Assembly: GCA_043758025.1 (NCBI GenBank)
Contig: JAYVOH010000156.1
Span: 1 to 12,734, forward strand
DNA: 12,734 bases
From: VFKE01 sp043758025
GTDB taxonomy: Bacteria; Verrucomicrobiota; Verrucomicrobiia; Verrucomicrobiales; Verrucomicrobiaceae
Reading direction: 5' to 3'
The stretch's first letter is position 1. The number at the start of each line of letters is the position of its first letter. Of this stretch, positions 1 to 7,294 are shown one piece after another. The position numbers and the translations under genes are program-made. The notes below the pieces were generated by a model that saw only the letters and a program-made list of their open reading frames with translations, was not told where the DNA came from and searched no databases.

Positions 1-62
1 ACGAGTGGCTCACCGGAAAAATCTACCTCAACATGAAACCCACTGACACGCCCCAAACTTGA
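1..62 (+). CDS. Possible 3' end of an unidentified upstream gene (partial)
   Basis: In frame 3 the first 62 bases read as 19 codons followed by TGA, giving a tail that begins EWLTGKIYLNMK. The composition is protein-like (Trp, Tyr, Ile, Lys) rather than the Arg/Ala/Pro-rich pattern of antisense shadow frames here. The family cannot be recognised from so short a stretch. It would converge on the MFS gene and overlap its last 35 bases, which fits the idea that the MFS gene lost its original 3' end. It may equally be a chance open frame. Confidence 0.35.
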   Translation, partial: EWLTGKIYLNMKPTDTPQT

Positions 63-1158
63 TCGCCACACTTTTACAGAATAAAATTTGCGCCGCCCGG
101 AGAAGAGTGGGGAAAAGCGGGGGCAGGCACATGGTGAAGAGCGCGAACACACCCTGACACACGCCGATCAGCATGAACCACGCGAGCGTGGCCTGAAGGC
201 TCCATTGAAAGGAGAAGCATAACAACATGCTCATGAAATAGGCGCTGAGCATGAGCACAATGGCTTTGCGATAGCCCAAAAACTTCGCCAGCGCGCCAGC
301 CGCGAAGTTGCCGAAGAGCGAGCCGAACATCACCCAGAACAGCGCGACCACCGCAGCGTGGTTGCGCGCGGAATCATCCAAACCCTTGATCTCCGGCAGA
401 GAGCGGATATGCGCCTGCTGCCAGAACATGAAAGCCCAATGCGCCGTCAGAGATACCGCGCAGATCAGCAGCACGCGCAACGTCACACCTCGCACTCGCG
501 GGCCGAAGAGTTCACCAATGCCTGGAGGCTTGGTATCCTTCCGCGCCTCCTGCCATTCTTCGGTCTCGGGCACGGCTTTGCGAATCCATAGGGTGATGAA
601 GGCCGGAAGAATACCAATGAGAAAAATCCAGCGCGGCTCCGCATTGCGCAACAGCTCGCCGCAAAGACACGCCAGCAGAACGCCGAGATTCACCGCGCAT
701 TGCAGCGATGCCGCGATCCATGGTCGCCACTTTTTCGGCCACGTTTCGGACAGCAGGGACGCGCCCACCGCCCACTCACCGCCGATGCCCAGCGCGGCCA
801 GAAAACGAAACGCGAGCAGATGCCACCAGTTCTGCGCGAAAAAAGCCAGACCCGTGAAACAGGCATAGGTCAGGATCGTGAGCATCAGCGTGCGGCTGCG
901 ACCCAGCAAATCACCGACTCGTCCGAAGAACGCGCCTCCCAGTGCCCAGCCGACGAGGAAGCCTGCATTGATGATGGATGCGTGCCGACCCACAGCGGCA
1001 TCGGTTTGCGGGAGCATCATCAAGGACGCGACAAACGGCGTGGCCACCAGCGTGTAGAGATGCATGTCCAGTCCGTCGAAGAGCCAGCCGAGCCACGCGG
1101 CGAGGCCGGAGCGCACCTGATGCTGGGAGAGATCGCGGAGGCGGGTGACTGCGGCCAT
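28..1158 (-). CDS. MFS transporter, metabolite:H+ symporter type, C-terminus apparently truncated
   Basis: A 376-residue inner-membrane protein with repeated hydrophobic helices, typical of the major facilitator superfamily. After a short cytoplasmic N-terminus, TM1 carries the DGLDMHLY stretch (about residues 28-35) seen in sialate/aromatic-acid/metabolite symporters. The loop between TM2 and TM3 holds motif A, GRVGDLLGRSRT (79-90), and TM4 carries GIGGEWAVG (124-132). The substrate cannot be told from sequence; a small organic acid or sugar acid is usual. Relatives have 12 TM helices and about 400-430 residues. Here resemblance stops near LPPLFPTLLR, at about position 97 of the window, and about 23 unrelated residues follow to a TGA at 28-30, so the last one or two helices are missing. 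The ATG at 1156-1158 is chosen because the MFS N-terminus starts there. A large inverted repeat ends only 5 bases upstream and no Shine-Dalgarno is visible. The gene may be a recent pseudogene. Confidence 0.8.
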   Translation of the reverse strand: MAAVTRLRDLSQHQVRSGLAAWLGWLFDGLDMHLYTLVATPFVASLMMLPQTDAAVGRHASIINAGFLVGWALGGAFFGRVGDLLGRSRTLMLTILTYACFTGLAFFAQNWWHLLAFRFLAALGIGGEWAVGASLLSETWPKKWRPWIAASLQCAVNLGVLLACLCGELLRNAEPRWIFLIGILPAFITLWIRKAVPETEEWQEARKDTKPPGIGELFGPRVRGVTLRVLLICAVSLTAHWAFMFWQQAHIRSLPEIKGLDDSARNHAAVVALFWVMFGSLFGNFAAGALAKFLGYRKAIVLMLSAYFMSMLLCFSFQWSLQATLAWFMLIGVCQGVFALFTMCLPPLFPTLLRAAQILFCKSVAIKFGACQWVSC

Positions 1159-1163
1159 TGTTG

Positions 1164-1265
1164 AGATACAAGATGTTAGATGGAAAGATTCAAGATTGAA
1201 AAACTGAGATCGGCAATCGCGCGCTGCCTCATATCTTAAATCTTTCCATCTAGCATCTTGTATCT
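1164..1265. repeat. 102-bp inverted repeat built of ATCT units, between SNase-like gene and MFS gene
   Basis: Left arm 1164-1196 and right arm 1233-1265 are reverse complements at 31 of 33 positions, with a 36-base spacer. Each arm is itself a string of ATCT units spaced 7, 8, 7 and 7 bases apart. The right arm ends on the first base of the SNase-like gene's stop codon, and the left arm lies 5 bases from the MFS start, so the element fills almost the whole gap. On RNA from the minus strand it would form a long hairpin, able to terminate the upstream gene or mask the MFS start. It could also be a small non-autonomous repeat. Confidence 0.9.
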
Positions 1266-1978
1266 TAAGGTGCCCATGCGCCCACTTGCTCCGCCTTGGC
1301 CTGTGAGAGCGCCTTCTGAAGCTGATGATGGTAATCCGCCGGCGTGCGCCCAGCTTCCGGCACGGAATCCGGCGCGGGACCGTTCGGTGCGGCGAATCCT
1401 TTGCGCACCAGAAGTTCGCCCAGGTCTTTTTGTTTGCCCGGCTCCACCTCCACCCGCACAAAGGCATAATAACGCTCTGTCTGCGGCACCCGTGCGTATT
1501 TCGTATAAACGATGAAGGGCTGTTTCGACAGCAGTTCCGTGATCCACGCCAGCGCCTGCCCGCCCGTGTCCAGCACTCGCGTCTGCGCCACGCCACCGAA
1601 GTAGCTGGCCTGGGCCGCGATGCGCAACGGATGCGTCCACAGCGCCTGCGAGGCATCCACTCCATACAGCACGAACACATCCTCCTTTGGCCCGCTGCGG
1701 ATGCGCAACGTGTCCGCGTCATTGGAACGACTGACCACGATTTGCGCATGAGGCAGCACCCAAAACTCGCCCGTCTTATATGCGCGCGGCTCAGCAACCT
1801 TCTGTCCCACGGGAATCGCTCGCGGCACGCTCGCGGGCACTGCCACCTTCGCGGTTTCATCGGCCTTAAGTTCTGAAGGCAACCTCATGCGCCCCTTCAG
1901 CAACAAGCCGATGATGAACATGAAAAATAATATCACGCCTGTGATGACGAAATTGCTGATCGCAGCGCGTGGTGCCAT
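1265..1978 (-). CDS. Membrane-anchored SNase-fold (thermonuclease-like) protein, probably inactive
   Basis: A 237-residue protein. Residues about 10-27 (FVITGVILFFMFIIGLLL) form one N-terminal membrane helix, followed by a Pro/Ala-rich linker and a domain resembling staphylococcal nuclease. The fold signature is VSRSNDADTLRI, then VFVLYGVDASQ, and later the C-terminal element LGELLVRKGFAAPNG, equivalent to the family's LNEALVRQGLA. Key catalytic residues do not seem kept: the family Arg before the DxPE turn aligns with Val, the Glu of PE aligns with Gln in DASQ, and the second Arg of the YGR segment is replaced within RYYAFVRV. The domain may therefore bind a ligand or partner rather than cut nucleic acid. 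The start is ATG at 1976-1978, 42 bases from the divergent methyltransferase gene. The MFS gene lies downstream on the same strand. The fold call is fairly sure; loss of activity is inferred from a manual alignment. Confidence 0.7.
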   Translation of the reverse strand: MAPRAAISNFVITGVILFFMFIIGLLLKGRMRLPSELKADETAKVAVPASVPRAIPVGQKVAEPRAYKTGEFWVLPHAQIVVSRSNDADTLRIRSGPKEDVFVLYGVDASQALWTHPLRIAAQASYFGGVAQTRVLDTGGQALAWITELLSKQPFIVYTKYARVPQTERYYAFVRVEVEPGKQKDLGELLVRKGFAAPNGPAPDSVPEAGRTPADYHHQLQKALSQAKAEQVGAWAP

Positions 1979-2020
1979 GGTCTATGATTACGCTTCAAAT
2001 TCTAAATCTCAAACCGCAAA

Positions 2021-2614
2021 ATGTCGCAAGACTGGAACGAACTTTACGAAAAAGGCGATACGCCGTGGGACAAAGGCACGCACACGCCGGTGCTCGATGA
2101 TTTGCTGAAAAAGATGCCGCGGCTTTTCAGAGGCCGCGTGCTGGTGCCCGGCTGCGGCATCGGTCACGACGCGCGACGGCTTGCTGAACACGGCTGCCAA
2201 GTCGTTGCCATCGACATCGCGCCGCTGGCGATCGAACGCGCGAAACAGGCAGACACGGAGCAGCGTGTGGATTTCCGACTCGCGAATCTATTTGAGCTGC
2301 CGGACGATCTGCGCGGATCATTCGACCTCGTCTGGGAACACACCTGCCTCTGTGCGCTGGAGCCATCATTGCGGGAGAAATACACCGCCGCCGTGCGTGG
2401 AGCGCTGAAGCCCGGCGGCATAGTGGCGGGCGTGTTCTACATGACTCCCGACATGGATCCCGGCGAGACCGGCCCGCCGTTCGGCATCACGCTGAATGAA
2501 TTGATTGCGCTCTGGGAAACCGGCGGCTTTGAGATTGATGAGCACTGGGTGCCCGATGTGGCTTACGAAGGACGCGCGGGGCGGGAGAGGTTTATGCTTA
2601 TAAATAAACTGTAG
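2021..2614 (+). CDS. SAM-dependent methyltransferase, thiopurine methyltransferase (TPMT)-like family
   Basis: A 197-residue soluble class I methyltransferase. The N-terminus WNELYEKGDTPWDKG is the signature of the TPMT/halide-thiol methyltransferase group. Motif I, VLVPGCGIGHD (about residues 40-50), is the glycine-rich SAM-binding loop, and Asp65 in VVAIDIAPLAI is the likely acid that holds the SAM ribose. FDLVWEHTCLCALEP (101-115) and ALKPGG match the later Rossmann strands. Length is usual for the family. Relatives methylate thiols, thiopurines, halides or selenium/tellurium compounds; the substrate here is unknown. The gene is divergent from the SNase-like gene across 42 bases, with no clear ribosome binding site before ATG 2021. 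Its TAG stop lies inside the palindromic element at 2611-2681. Confidence 0.88.
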   Translation: MSQDWNELYEKGDTPWDKGTHTPVLDDLLKKMPRLFRGRVLVPGCGIGHDARRLAEHGCQVVAIDIAPLAIERAKQADTEQRVDFRLANLFELPDDLRGSFDLVWEHTCLCALEPSLREKYTAAVRGALKPGGIVAGVFYMTPDMDPGETGPPFGITLNELIALWETGGFEIDEHWVPDVAYEGRAGRERFMLINKL

Positions 2615-2681
2615 GCCGTCTGTGCCAGACGGCGAAATTTCCGAAATTGTAAAGTCAGGCCGTTTGACACAAACGGCCTAC
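2611..2681. repeat. 71-bp paired-hairpin palindromic element containing both flanking stop codons
   Basis: The outer ends GTAGGCCGT (2611-2619) and ACGGCCTAC (2673-2681) are inverted copies. The left half folds on its own (GCCGTCTG, loop TGC, CAGACGGC; 2615-2633), and so does the right half (9-bp stem 2658-2666 with 2670-2678, loop ACA). The two halves are degenerate inverted copies of each other, an arrangement like BIME/REP pairs. The TAG of the methyltransferase gene (2612-2614) and the TAG of mazG (2678-2680 on the minus strand) both come from the element's ends. No T-run follows, so it may limit transcript ends without being a classic intrinsic terminator. Confidence 0.88.
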
Positions 2682-3463
2682 AACCCGGCCTTCACCTCAT
2701 CCCAAACCGCATCCATCTCCGCGAGCGACATCTCGCCGAGCTTCCTGCCTCTTTCTTCGACGCGCTCTTCCAGCTTGTTGAACCGTGACGTAAACTTTTC
2801 ATTCGCATGCGCCAGCGCGACCTCGGCCTCGACGCCGAGCTTGCGCGCGAGATTGACGACGGTGAACAAAAGATCACCGACTTCATCCACGATCGCGGAT
2901 TGATCTTTCTGAGCAACGGCCTCCACGATTTCGTCCGCTTCCTCGCGAATCTTTTCCAGCACCGGCCCGGTGTCCGGCCAGTCGAAGCCGACCTTTGCGG
3001 CCTTCTTCTGCAACTTCTGCGCACGAATCAGCGCGGGCAGACCCTTCGAGATGCCGTGCAGATGAGCTTGCTTCCCGCCGCCTTTTTCCGTGCGCTTGAT
3101 GGCTTCCCATTGCGTCAGCACCGCGTCGCTCGTGTCCGCGCTGGCATTGCCAAACACATGCGGATGACGGCGGATGAGCTTCTCCGTGATGCCGCGCGCG
3201 ATGTCGTCGAGCGTGAATGTGCCGTTTTCCGATGCGATCTCGGCATGGAACACCGGCTGGAGCAGCAGGTCGCCCAGCTCCTCGCACAAGTGTTTCATGT
3301 CACCGGAACGCGCCGCCTCCGCGACCTCATAGGCTTCCTCAATCAAATGCGGAATGAGCGACTCATGCGTCTGTTCCGCATCCCACGGACAACCGCCCGG
3401 CGCACGCAGCCGGTGCATCACGGCGCGGAGTTCAGAAAGGGCATCGCTTTTGGTTTCATGCAT
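2678..3463 (-). CDS. mazG: Nucleoside triphosphate pyrophosphohydrolase MazG
   Basis: A 261-residue cytosolic enzyme that hydrolyses (d)NTPs to NMP and pyrophosphate, cleaning damaged nucleotides and, in E. coli, lowering ppGpp under starvation. Two tandem MazG domains are visible. The first starts with CPWDAEQTHESL (25-36) and carries metal-binding IEEAYE (41-46) and EELGDLL (61-67). The second carries EEADEIVEA (174-182) and DEVGDLLF (193-200). HPHVFG (100-105) is also typical. Length matches E. coli MazG (263 residues). The ATG at 3461-3463 gives the usual N-terminus. The gene converges with the methyltransferase gene and diverges from the oxidoreductase gene. No mazEF partner is nearby. 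Confidence 0.96.
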   Translation of the reverse strand: MHETKSDALSELRAVMHRLRAPGGCPWDAEQTHESLIPHLIEEAYEVAEAARSGDMKHLCEELGDLLLQPVFHAEIASENGTFTLDDIARGITEKLIRRHPHVFGNASADTSDAVLTQWEAIKRTEKGGGKQAHLHGISKGLPALIRAQKLQKKAAKVGFDWPDTGPVLEKIREEADEIVEAVAQKDQSAIVDEVGDLLFTVVNLARKLGVEAEVALAHANEKFTSRFNKLEERVEERGRKLGEMSLAEMDAVWDEVKAGL

Positions 3464-3485
3464 TCGTCAATCATGCCGTGATGAG

Positions 3486-3501
3486 TTGTTCGCGCAAACA
3501 A
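3486..3501. promoter_or_regulatory. Imperfect 16-bp palindrome in the mazG / oxidoreductase divergent region
   Basis: TTGTTCGCGCAAACAA matches its own reverse complement at 14 of 16 positions. It lies 23 bases upstream of the mazG start and 99 bases upstream of the oxidoreductase start, within a 137-bp divergent region, where a dimeric repressor site would be plausible. A TTGACT hexamer at 3543-3548 could be a -35 element for the oxidoreductase gene, but no good -10 sits at normal spacing. No regulator can be named. Confidence 0.3.
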
Positions 3502-3600
3502 GCATTCCCCCGACTGCCGTAATATTTTCTCGCCAGCCACGTTTGACTCACCTAGTCTTTTTTCCATCCCAAAAATTCAAACCCTCCAAAACGAACCATC

Positions 3601-5022
3601 ATGCCTAGCAGCAAATCCTTGAACCGTCGTCGCTTCATCTCCACCTCCGCCGGAGTGGCGGGTGGCGCATTCATAGCGCCGAACATACTGCGTTCGCACA
3701 CCGCCGAATCTCCCAACAACAAGCTGCGCATCGCTTGCATCGGCGTCGGCGGCAAGGGCGAGTCTGATTCCAACGCGGCATCCGAAGGCAATGACATCGT
3801 GGCCATTGTCGATGTGGATCAGAGTCACCTCGACAAAGCGAAGCAAAAATACCCCGGCGCGGAGGTCTTCACCGACTACCGAAAAATGTTTGAGGTGATG
3901 GGGGACAAGATCGATGCCGTCACCGTTTCCACTCCCGATCACACGCATTTCCCCGCAGCGATGCTGGCTGTGGCGCGCAAGAAGCACGTCATGGTGCAGA
4001 AGCCGATGTGCAACACCATCTGGGAAGTGCGCGAACTGCACAAAGCTGCGAAAACCGCCGGTGTGGTCACGCAGATGGGCAATCAAGGCCGCACCATGGA
4101 AGGACAGCGGCTCGCGAAAGAATGGGTGGATCAGGGCGCGATCGGCACGTTGAAGGAAATCCGTCTCTGGACCAATCGGCCAATCTGGCCGCAAGGTCCG
4201 CTCAAGAAAGTGGAAGTTCCGGCTCCGGCCAATCTCGACTGGAACATATGGCTGGGTGTGGAACCGAGTGAGCCTTACTTTGAATTCGATCTTTCGCCCG
4301 AAGACGCGAAGAAAGCGAAGAAAGGCAAGAGCGTGCATCCGTTCAACTGGCGTGGCTGGTGGCAGTTTGGCTCTGGCGCGCTGGGCGACATGGGCTGCCA
4401 CATCATGGACTCCTCCTTTAGCATCCTGCATCAGGCAATCCCCGTGAAGATCGAAGCGGAATCCTCCGAGATCAGCGATACCTGCGCCCCAGTGTGGTCC
4501 AACTTGAAATACCACTTCGCCGCGACTGACCAGCATCCCGCGTTGGTGGTGAGCTGGAATGACGGCATCAAGGACGGGAAACCTAACAAGCCGGAGCGTG
4601 ATGAGCGTGTCCCGCAAGAAACCTTCGACAAGGCCAGCAGCGGCATGATGTTTATTGGCACCGAGGGTGTTATCTTTGAAGGCGAGGCCTATTGCGCCAG
4701 CCCTGTGATCTATCCGCTCGAACACTTCACCGAGGTCAAGAAAGCGATGAAAGACGGCAAGATCAAAAAGACCGAAACCCGCAGCCCGAAACCAGGCGAG
4801 CCGCAAAAGGAATGGACGCACGTCATCAAGAACGGCGGCACCACGAGTTCGAATTTCGACTATGCAGGACCGCTTGCAGAATTTGTGCTTCTGGGCAACC
4901 TCGCGTTGCGCGCCAAGGAAACCATCGTCTGGGACAAGGAGAAGATGAAAGTCACCAACACCGAAGCGCCCAACAAATACATCAAGCGCCCGAGCTATCG
5001 GCCTGAGTTCTACAAGATGTAG
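3601..5022 (+). CDS. Tat-exported Gfo/Idh/MocA family NAD(P)-dependent oxidoreductase
   Basis: A 473-residue protein. It opens with a twin-arginine signal, SLNRRRFISTSAGVAGGAF (6-24), so it is probably exported folded with its cofactor bound. The Rossmann fold starts at KLRIACIGVGGKG (41-53), with VAIVDVD (67-73) ending strand 2. TPDHTH (111-116) and VQKPMC (132-137, equivalent to the family's EKP motif) mark the nucleotide-binding and catalytic edge. GALGDMGCHIMD (259-270) carries the conserved active-site His. Such enzymes oxidise or rearrange sugars, inositols and related polyols; the large secreted Gfo/Idh set of Verrucomicrobiota and Planctomycetes is often linked to polysaccharide breakdown. 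Here no glycosidase or sulfatase lies nearby, so the substrate is open. It has its own terminator at 5065-5106 and is probably monocistronic. Confidence 0.93.
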   Translation: MPSSKSLNRRRFISTSAGVAGGAFIAPNILRSHTAESPNNKLRIACIGVGGKGESDSNAASEGNDIVAIVDVDQSHLDKAKQKYPGAEVFTDYRKMFEVMGDKIDAVTVSTPDHTHFPAAMLAVARKKHVMVQKPMCNTIWEVRELHKAAKTAGVVTQMGNQGRTMEGQRLAKEWVDQGAIGTLKEIRLWTNRPIWPQGPLKKVEVPAPANLDWNIWLGVEPSEPYFEFDLSPEDAKKAKKGKSVHPFNWRGWWQFGSGALGDMGCHIMDSSFSILHQAIPVKIEAESSEISDTCAPVWSNLKYHFAATDQHPALVVSWNDGIKDGKPNKPERDERVPQETFDKASSGMMFIGTEGVIFEGEAYCASPVIYPLEHFTEVKKAMKDGKIKKTETRSPKPGEPQKEWTHVIKNGGTTSSNFDYAGPLAEFVLLGNLALRAKETIVWDKEKMKVTNTEAPNKYIKRPSYRPEFYKM

Positions 5023-5064
5023 TCCGTTCGTAGTCCCGCCTTCAGACGGAATTGAAATCCAATC

Positions 5065-5106
5065 CGCCCCGCCCGTGCCACGCGCACGAGCGGGGCGTTT
5101 TATTTT
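5065..5106 (+). terminator. Rho-independent terminator of the oxidoreductase gene
   Basis: The stem CGCCCCGC (5065-5072) pairs with GCGGGGCG (5090-5097). Inside it CGTGC (5074-5078) pairs with GCACG (5084-5088) around a 5-base loop, with one mismatch between the two stems. TTTTATTTT follows at once (5098-5106). This is a strong intrinsic terminator 42 bases after the stop codon, separating the oxidoreductase gene from recQ. Confidence 0.92.
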
Positions 5107-5138
5107 GAAGGCACCCGAACGCTCGCCATGATGAAAGA

Positions 5139-7286
5139 GTGCCAGAACCCTCAACCCAGATTCACGACGCCCGCGAAGCGCTGCAAAAGCACTTCGGCTT
5201 CCGGGCGTTTCTCGACGGGCAGGAGGATGTCATCGCCGGTGTCCTCGCAGGGCGCGATGCCTTGGTCGTCATGCCCACCGGCGGCGGGAAATCGCTTTGT
5301 TATCAACTGCCCGCGATGGTGATGGACGGTGTGACCATTGTTGTCAGCCCCCTCATCGCGCTAATGAAAGACCAGGTGGATGCGCTGGTGAATCGTGGCA
5401 TCTCCGCGACCTTGATCAACAGCACCCTCTCGCTGGACGAACAAAAAGAGCGCATCGCTGGAATGCGAAACGGCGAGTTCAAGCTCGTCTATGTCGCGCC
5501 AGAGCGTTTCCGAAGCGGCATGTTTGTGGATGCGCTGAAGCAGATCGAGGTCGCGTTCTTCGCTATTGATGAAGCGCACTGTCTCTCACAATGGGGTCAC
5601 GATTTTCGCCCTGATTATCTCCGGCTCGGTCATGCTCTTGAAAACCTCGGCAGCCCCCAGGTGCTTGCCCTCACCGCCACCGCCACGCCAGAGGTGCGGG
5701 AGGACATCTTGCAGCATCTGCGGCTGCGCGATCCATTTTACAGCGTGCGCGGATTCTCGCGGCCCAATCTCTCGCTCAACATTACGCATTGCGAAAAGGC
5801 CCGGAACAAATACGAGCGCGTGAAAGACATCATCACGCAGTGGAAGACCGGCATCATCTACTGTGCCACGCGCAAAAAAGTCGAGGAAGTCACCGCCCAG
5901 CTCGATGACTGGCGCGTGAAGGCCATCACTTATCACGGTGGACTCGACGACAAGTCACGCGAGCTGGCACAGAACAAGTTCCTCCAAAAGAAAGCGGGCA
6001 TCGCCGTCGCCACGAACGCCTTCGGCATGGGCATTGATCGCAGCGACGTGCGTTTTGTGATTCACTTCGATGTGCCGGGCAGCGTCGAAGCCTATTATCA
6101 GGAGGCCGGACGCGCGGGTCGCGATGGCGAGCCAGCACACTGCGAATTGCTCTTCAACTTCGCCGACACCAAGACGCAGGAGTTTTTTATCGACGGCGCG
6201 AATCCCTCGTTCGAGACCATCCGCGACATTTACCAGACCTTGCTCAACTGGGCGGACAACGCGCATGAAGTCCATGCCACGATTGATGACATCGCCGATC
6301 ACGCGCACGTGAAGAACAGCATGTCTGTCGGCAGCGCGCTCAGCCTGCTCGGACGGCAGGGCATGATCGAGCGCTTCGACATTCCCGGCAAACGAATGCG
6401 CGGCACGCGACTGCTCCAGCCCGATACGCTGGCGCGCAATCTCAAGCTCGACCGTGACGCCATCGCGGAGAAGGACAAGCGCGACCGGTCCAAGTTGCGC
6501 TCAATGATCGAACTCTGTTACGCCGACAAGTGCCGCCAGCAGATGATCCTGGAATACTTCGGCGAAGAGGATGCCGCGCCATGCGGGAACTGCGATGTCT
6601 GCAAACGCGGCGGAGCCAAATCCAGCGCTCGCGCCGGAACCTCGCAGGAAGTTGACTTGTTGCGCAAGGCCCTCAGCGGCGTCGCGCGCATGTGCCGCAA
6701 GGAACCGGACGGCATGTGGACGCCGCGTTTCGGCAAGGGGCGCATCATCGCCATGCTACTGGGAAGCAAATCGCGTGAGGTGGTGGACGCCGGTCTCGAC
6801 CAGCTCTCGACCTATGGCTTGCTCAAGGGTCTCGGCAATGCGGGCGTGCATCAGCTTTTCAAGGAGATGGAGAAGCTGCATTTCGTCGAGACGATTACGC
6901 AGGAAGATTATCCATTGATGCGCATCACCGATGCCGGATCGGAGATCATGCGCAAAGGCGGCAATGTGAAAATGCTGTGGCCCGACACCAGCCCCGCATC
7001 GAAGATGACGAAGCGCGATACGAAGTCAGCGGATGACGTTGAAGTCATCGCTGGCGAGCTTGGATTTGATGACGTGCTCTTTGAAAAGCTGAAGAAGAAA
7101 CGCAATGAAATCGCTCAGCGTGAGGGCGTGCCAGCCTATGTCATCTTTCACAACAACACACTGGAGTTCTTCACGCGGCTCAAGCCGAAGTCGGTCGAGG
7201 CGGCAAAGAAAATTCGCGGCGTGGGTGAAGCGAAGGCTGAGAAATATCTCAAGGATTTCATCAAGGTCATCGTGAGTCACGGATGA
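5139..7286 (+). CDS. recQ: ATP-dependent DNA helicase RecQ
   Basis: A 715-residue 3'-5' superfamily 2 helicase for recombination repair and stalled forks. Domains in order: motif 0 FGFRAFLDGQEDVI (19-32); RecA1 with Walker A MPTGGGKS (45-52) and DEAH box (144-147); RecA2 with motif VI QEAGRAGRDG (321-330); an extra helical, winged-helix-like segment (about 355-430); a Zn site with C465, C482, C485 and C488 (spacing 16-2-2, as in E. coli); RQC (about 505-620); and HRDC (about 647-715). E. coli RecQ is 609 residues, and the added segment before the Zn site explains most of the difference. The start is taken as GTG 5139; the ATG codons at 5128 and 5131 are in another frame and no in-frame ATG precedes the helicase motifs. 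A purine stretch GAAAGA (5133-5138) abuts the start, too close for an ideal ribosome binding site. Confidence 0.96.
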   Translation: MPEPSTQIHDAREALQKHFGFRAFLDGQEDVIAGVLAGRDALVVMPTGGGKSLCYQLPAMVMDGVTIVVSPLIALMKDQVDALVNRGISATLINSTLSLDEQKERIAGMRNGEFKLVYVAPERFRSGMFVDALKQIEVAFFAIDEAHCLSQWGHDFRPDYLRLGHALENLGSPQVLALTATATPEVREDILQHLRLRDPFYSVRGFSRPNLSLNITHCEKARNKYERVKDIITQWKTGIIYCATRKKVEEVTAQLDDWRVKAITYHGGLDDKSRELAQNKFLQKKAGIAVATNAFGMGIDRSDVRFVIHFDVPGSVEAYYQEAGRAGRDGEPAHCELLFNFADTKTQEFFIDGANPSFETIRDIYQTLLNWADNAHEVHATIDDIADHAHVKNSMSVGSALSLLGRQGMIERFDIPGKRMRGTRLLQPDTLARNLKLDRDAIAEKDKRDRSKLRSMIELCYADKCRQQMILEYFGEEDAAPCGNCDVCKRGGAKSSARAGTSQEVDLLRKALSGVARMCRKEPDGMWTPRFGKGRIIAMLLGSKSREVVDAGLDQLSTYGLLKGLGNAGVHQLFKEMEKLHFVETITQEDYPLMRITDAGSEIMRKGGNVKMLWPDTSPASKMTKRDTKSADDVEVIAGELGFDDVLFEKLKKKRNEIAQREGVPAYVIFHNNTLEFFTRLKPKSVEAAKKIRGVGEAKAEKYLKDFIKVIVSHG

Positions 7287-7294
7287 CGATCAAA

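Noticed and set aside
1159..1860. Extended N-terminus for the MFS protein (frame open up to 1860)
   Set aside because: This stretch overlaps the SNase-like gene in another frame, crosses the inverted repeat and is Arg-rich; the MFS family N-terminus begins at 1158.
5023..5050. TCCGT...ACGGA pair enclosing GTAGTCCCGCCTTCAG after the oxidoreductase stop
   Set aside because: It may be a remnant of another palindromic repeat, but the stem is only 5 bp with an 18-base loop, too weak to list; the true terminator follows at 5065.
3577..5154. 525-codon open frame on the minus strand opposite the oxidoreductase gene
   Set aside because: It mirrors the whole Gfo/Idh gene, is rich in Arg, His and Gly, and shows no family motif. 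It is an antisense shadow of a GC-rich gene.
5128..5322. 64-codon frame starting at ATG 5128 before recQ
   Set aside because: Overlaps the start of the helicase in another frame with no known motif; best explained as a chance frame.
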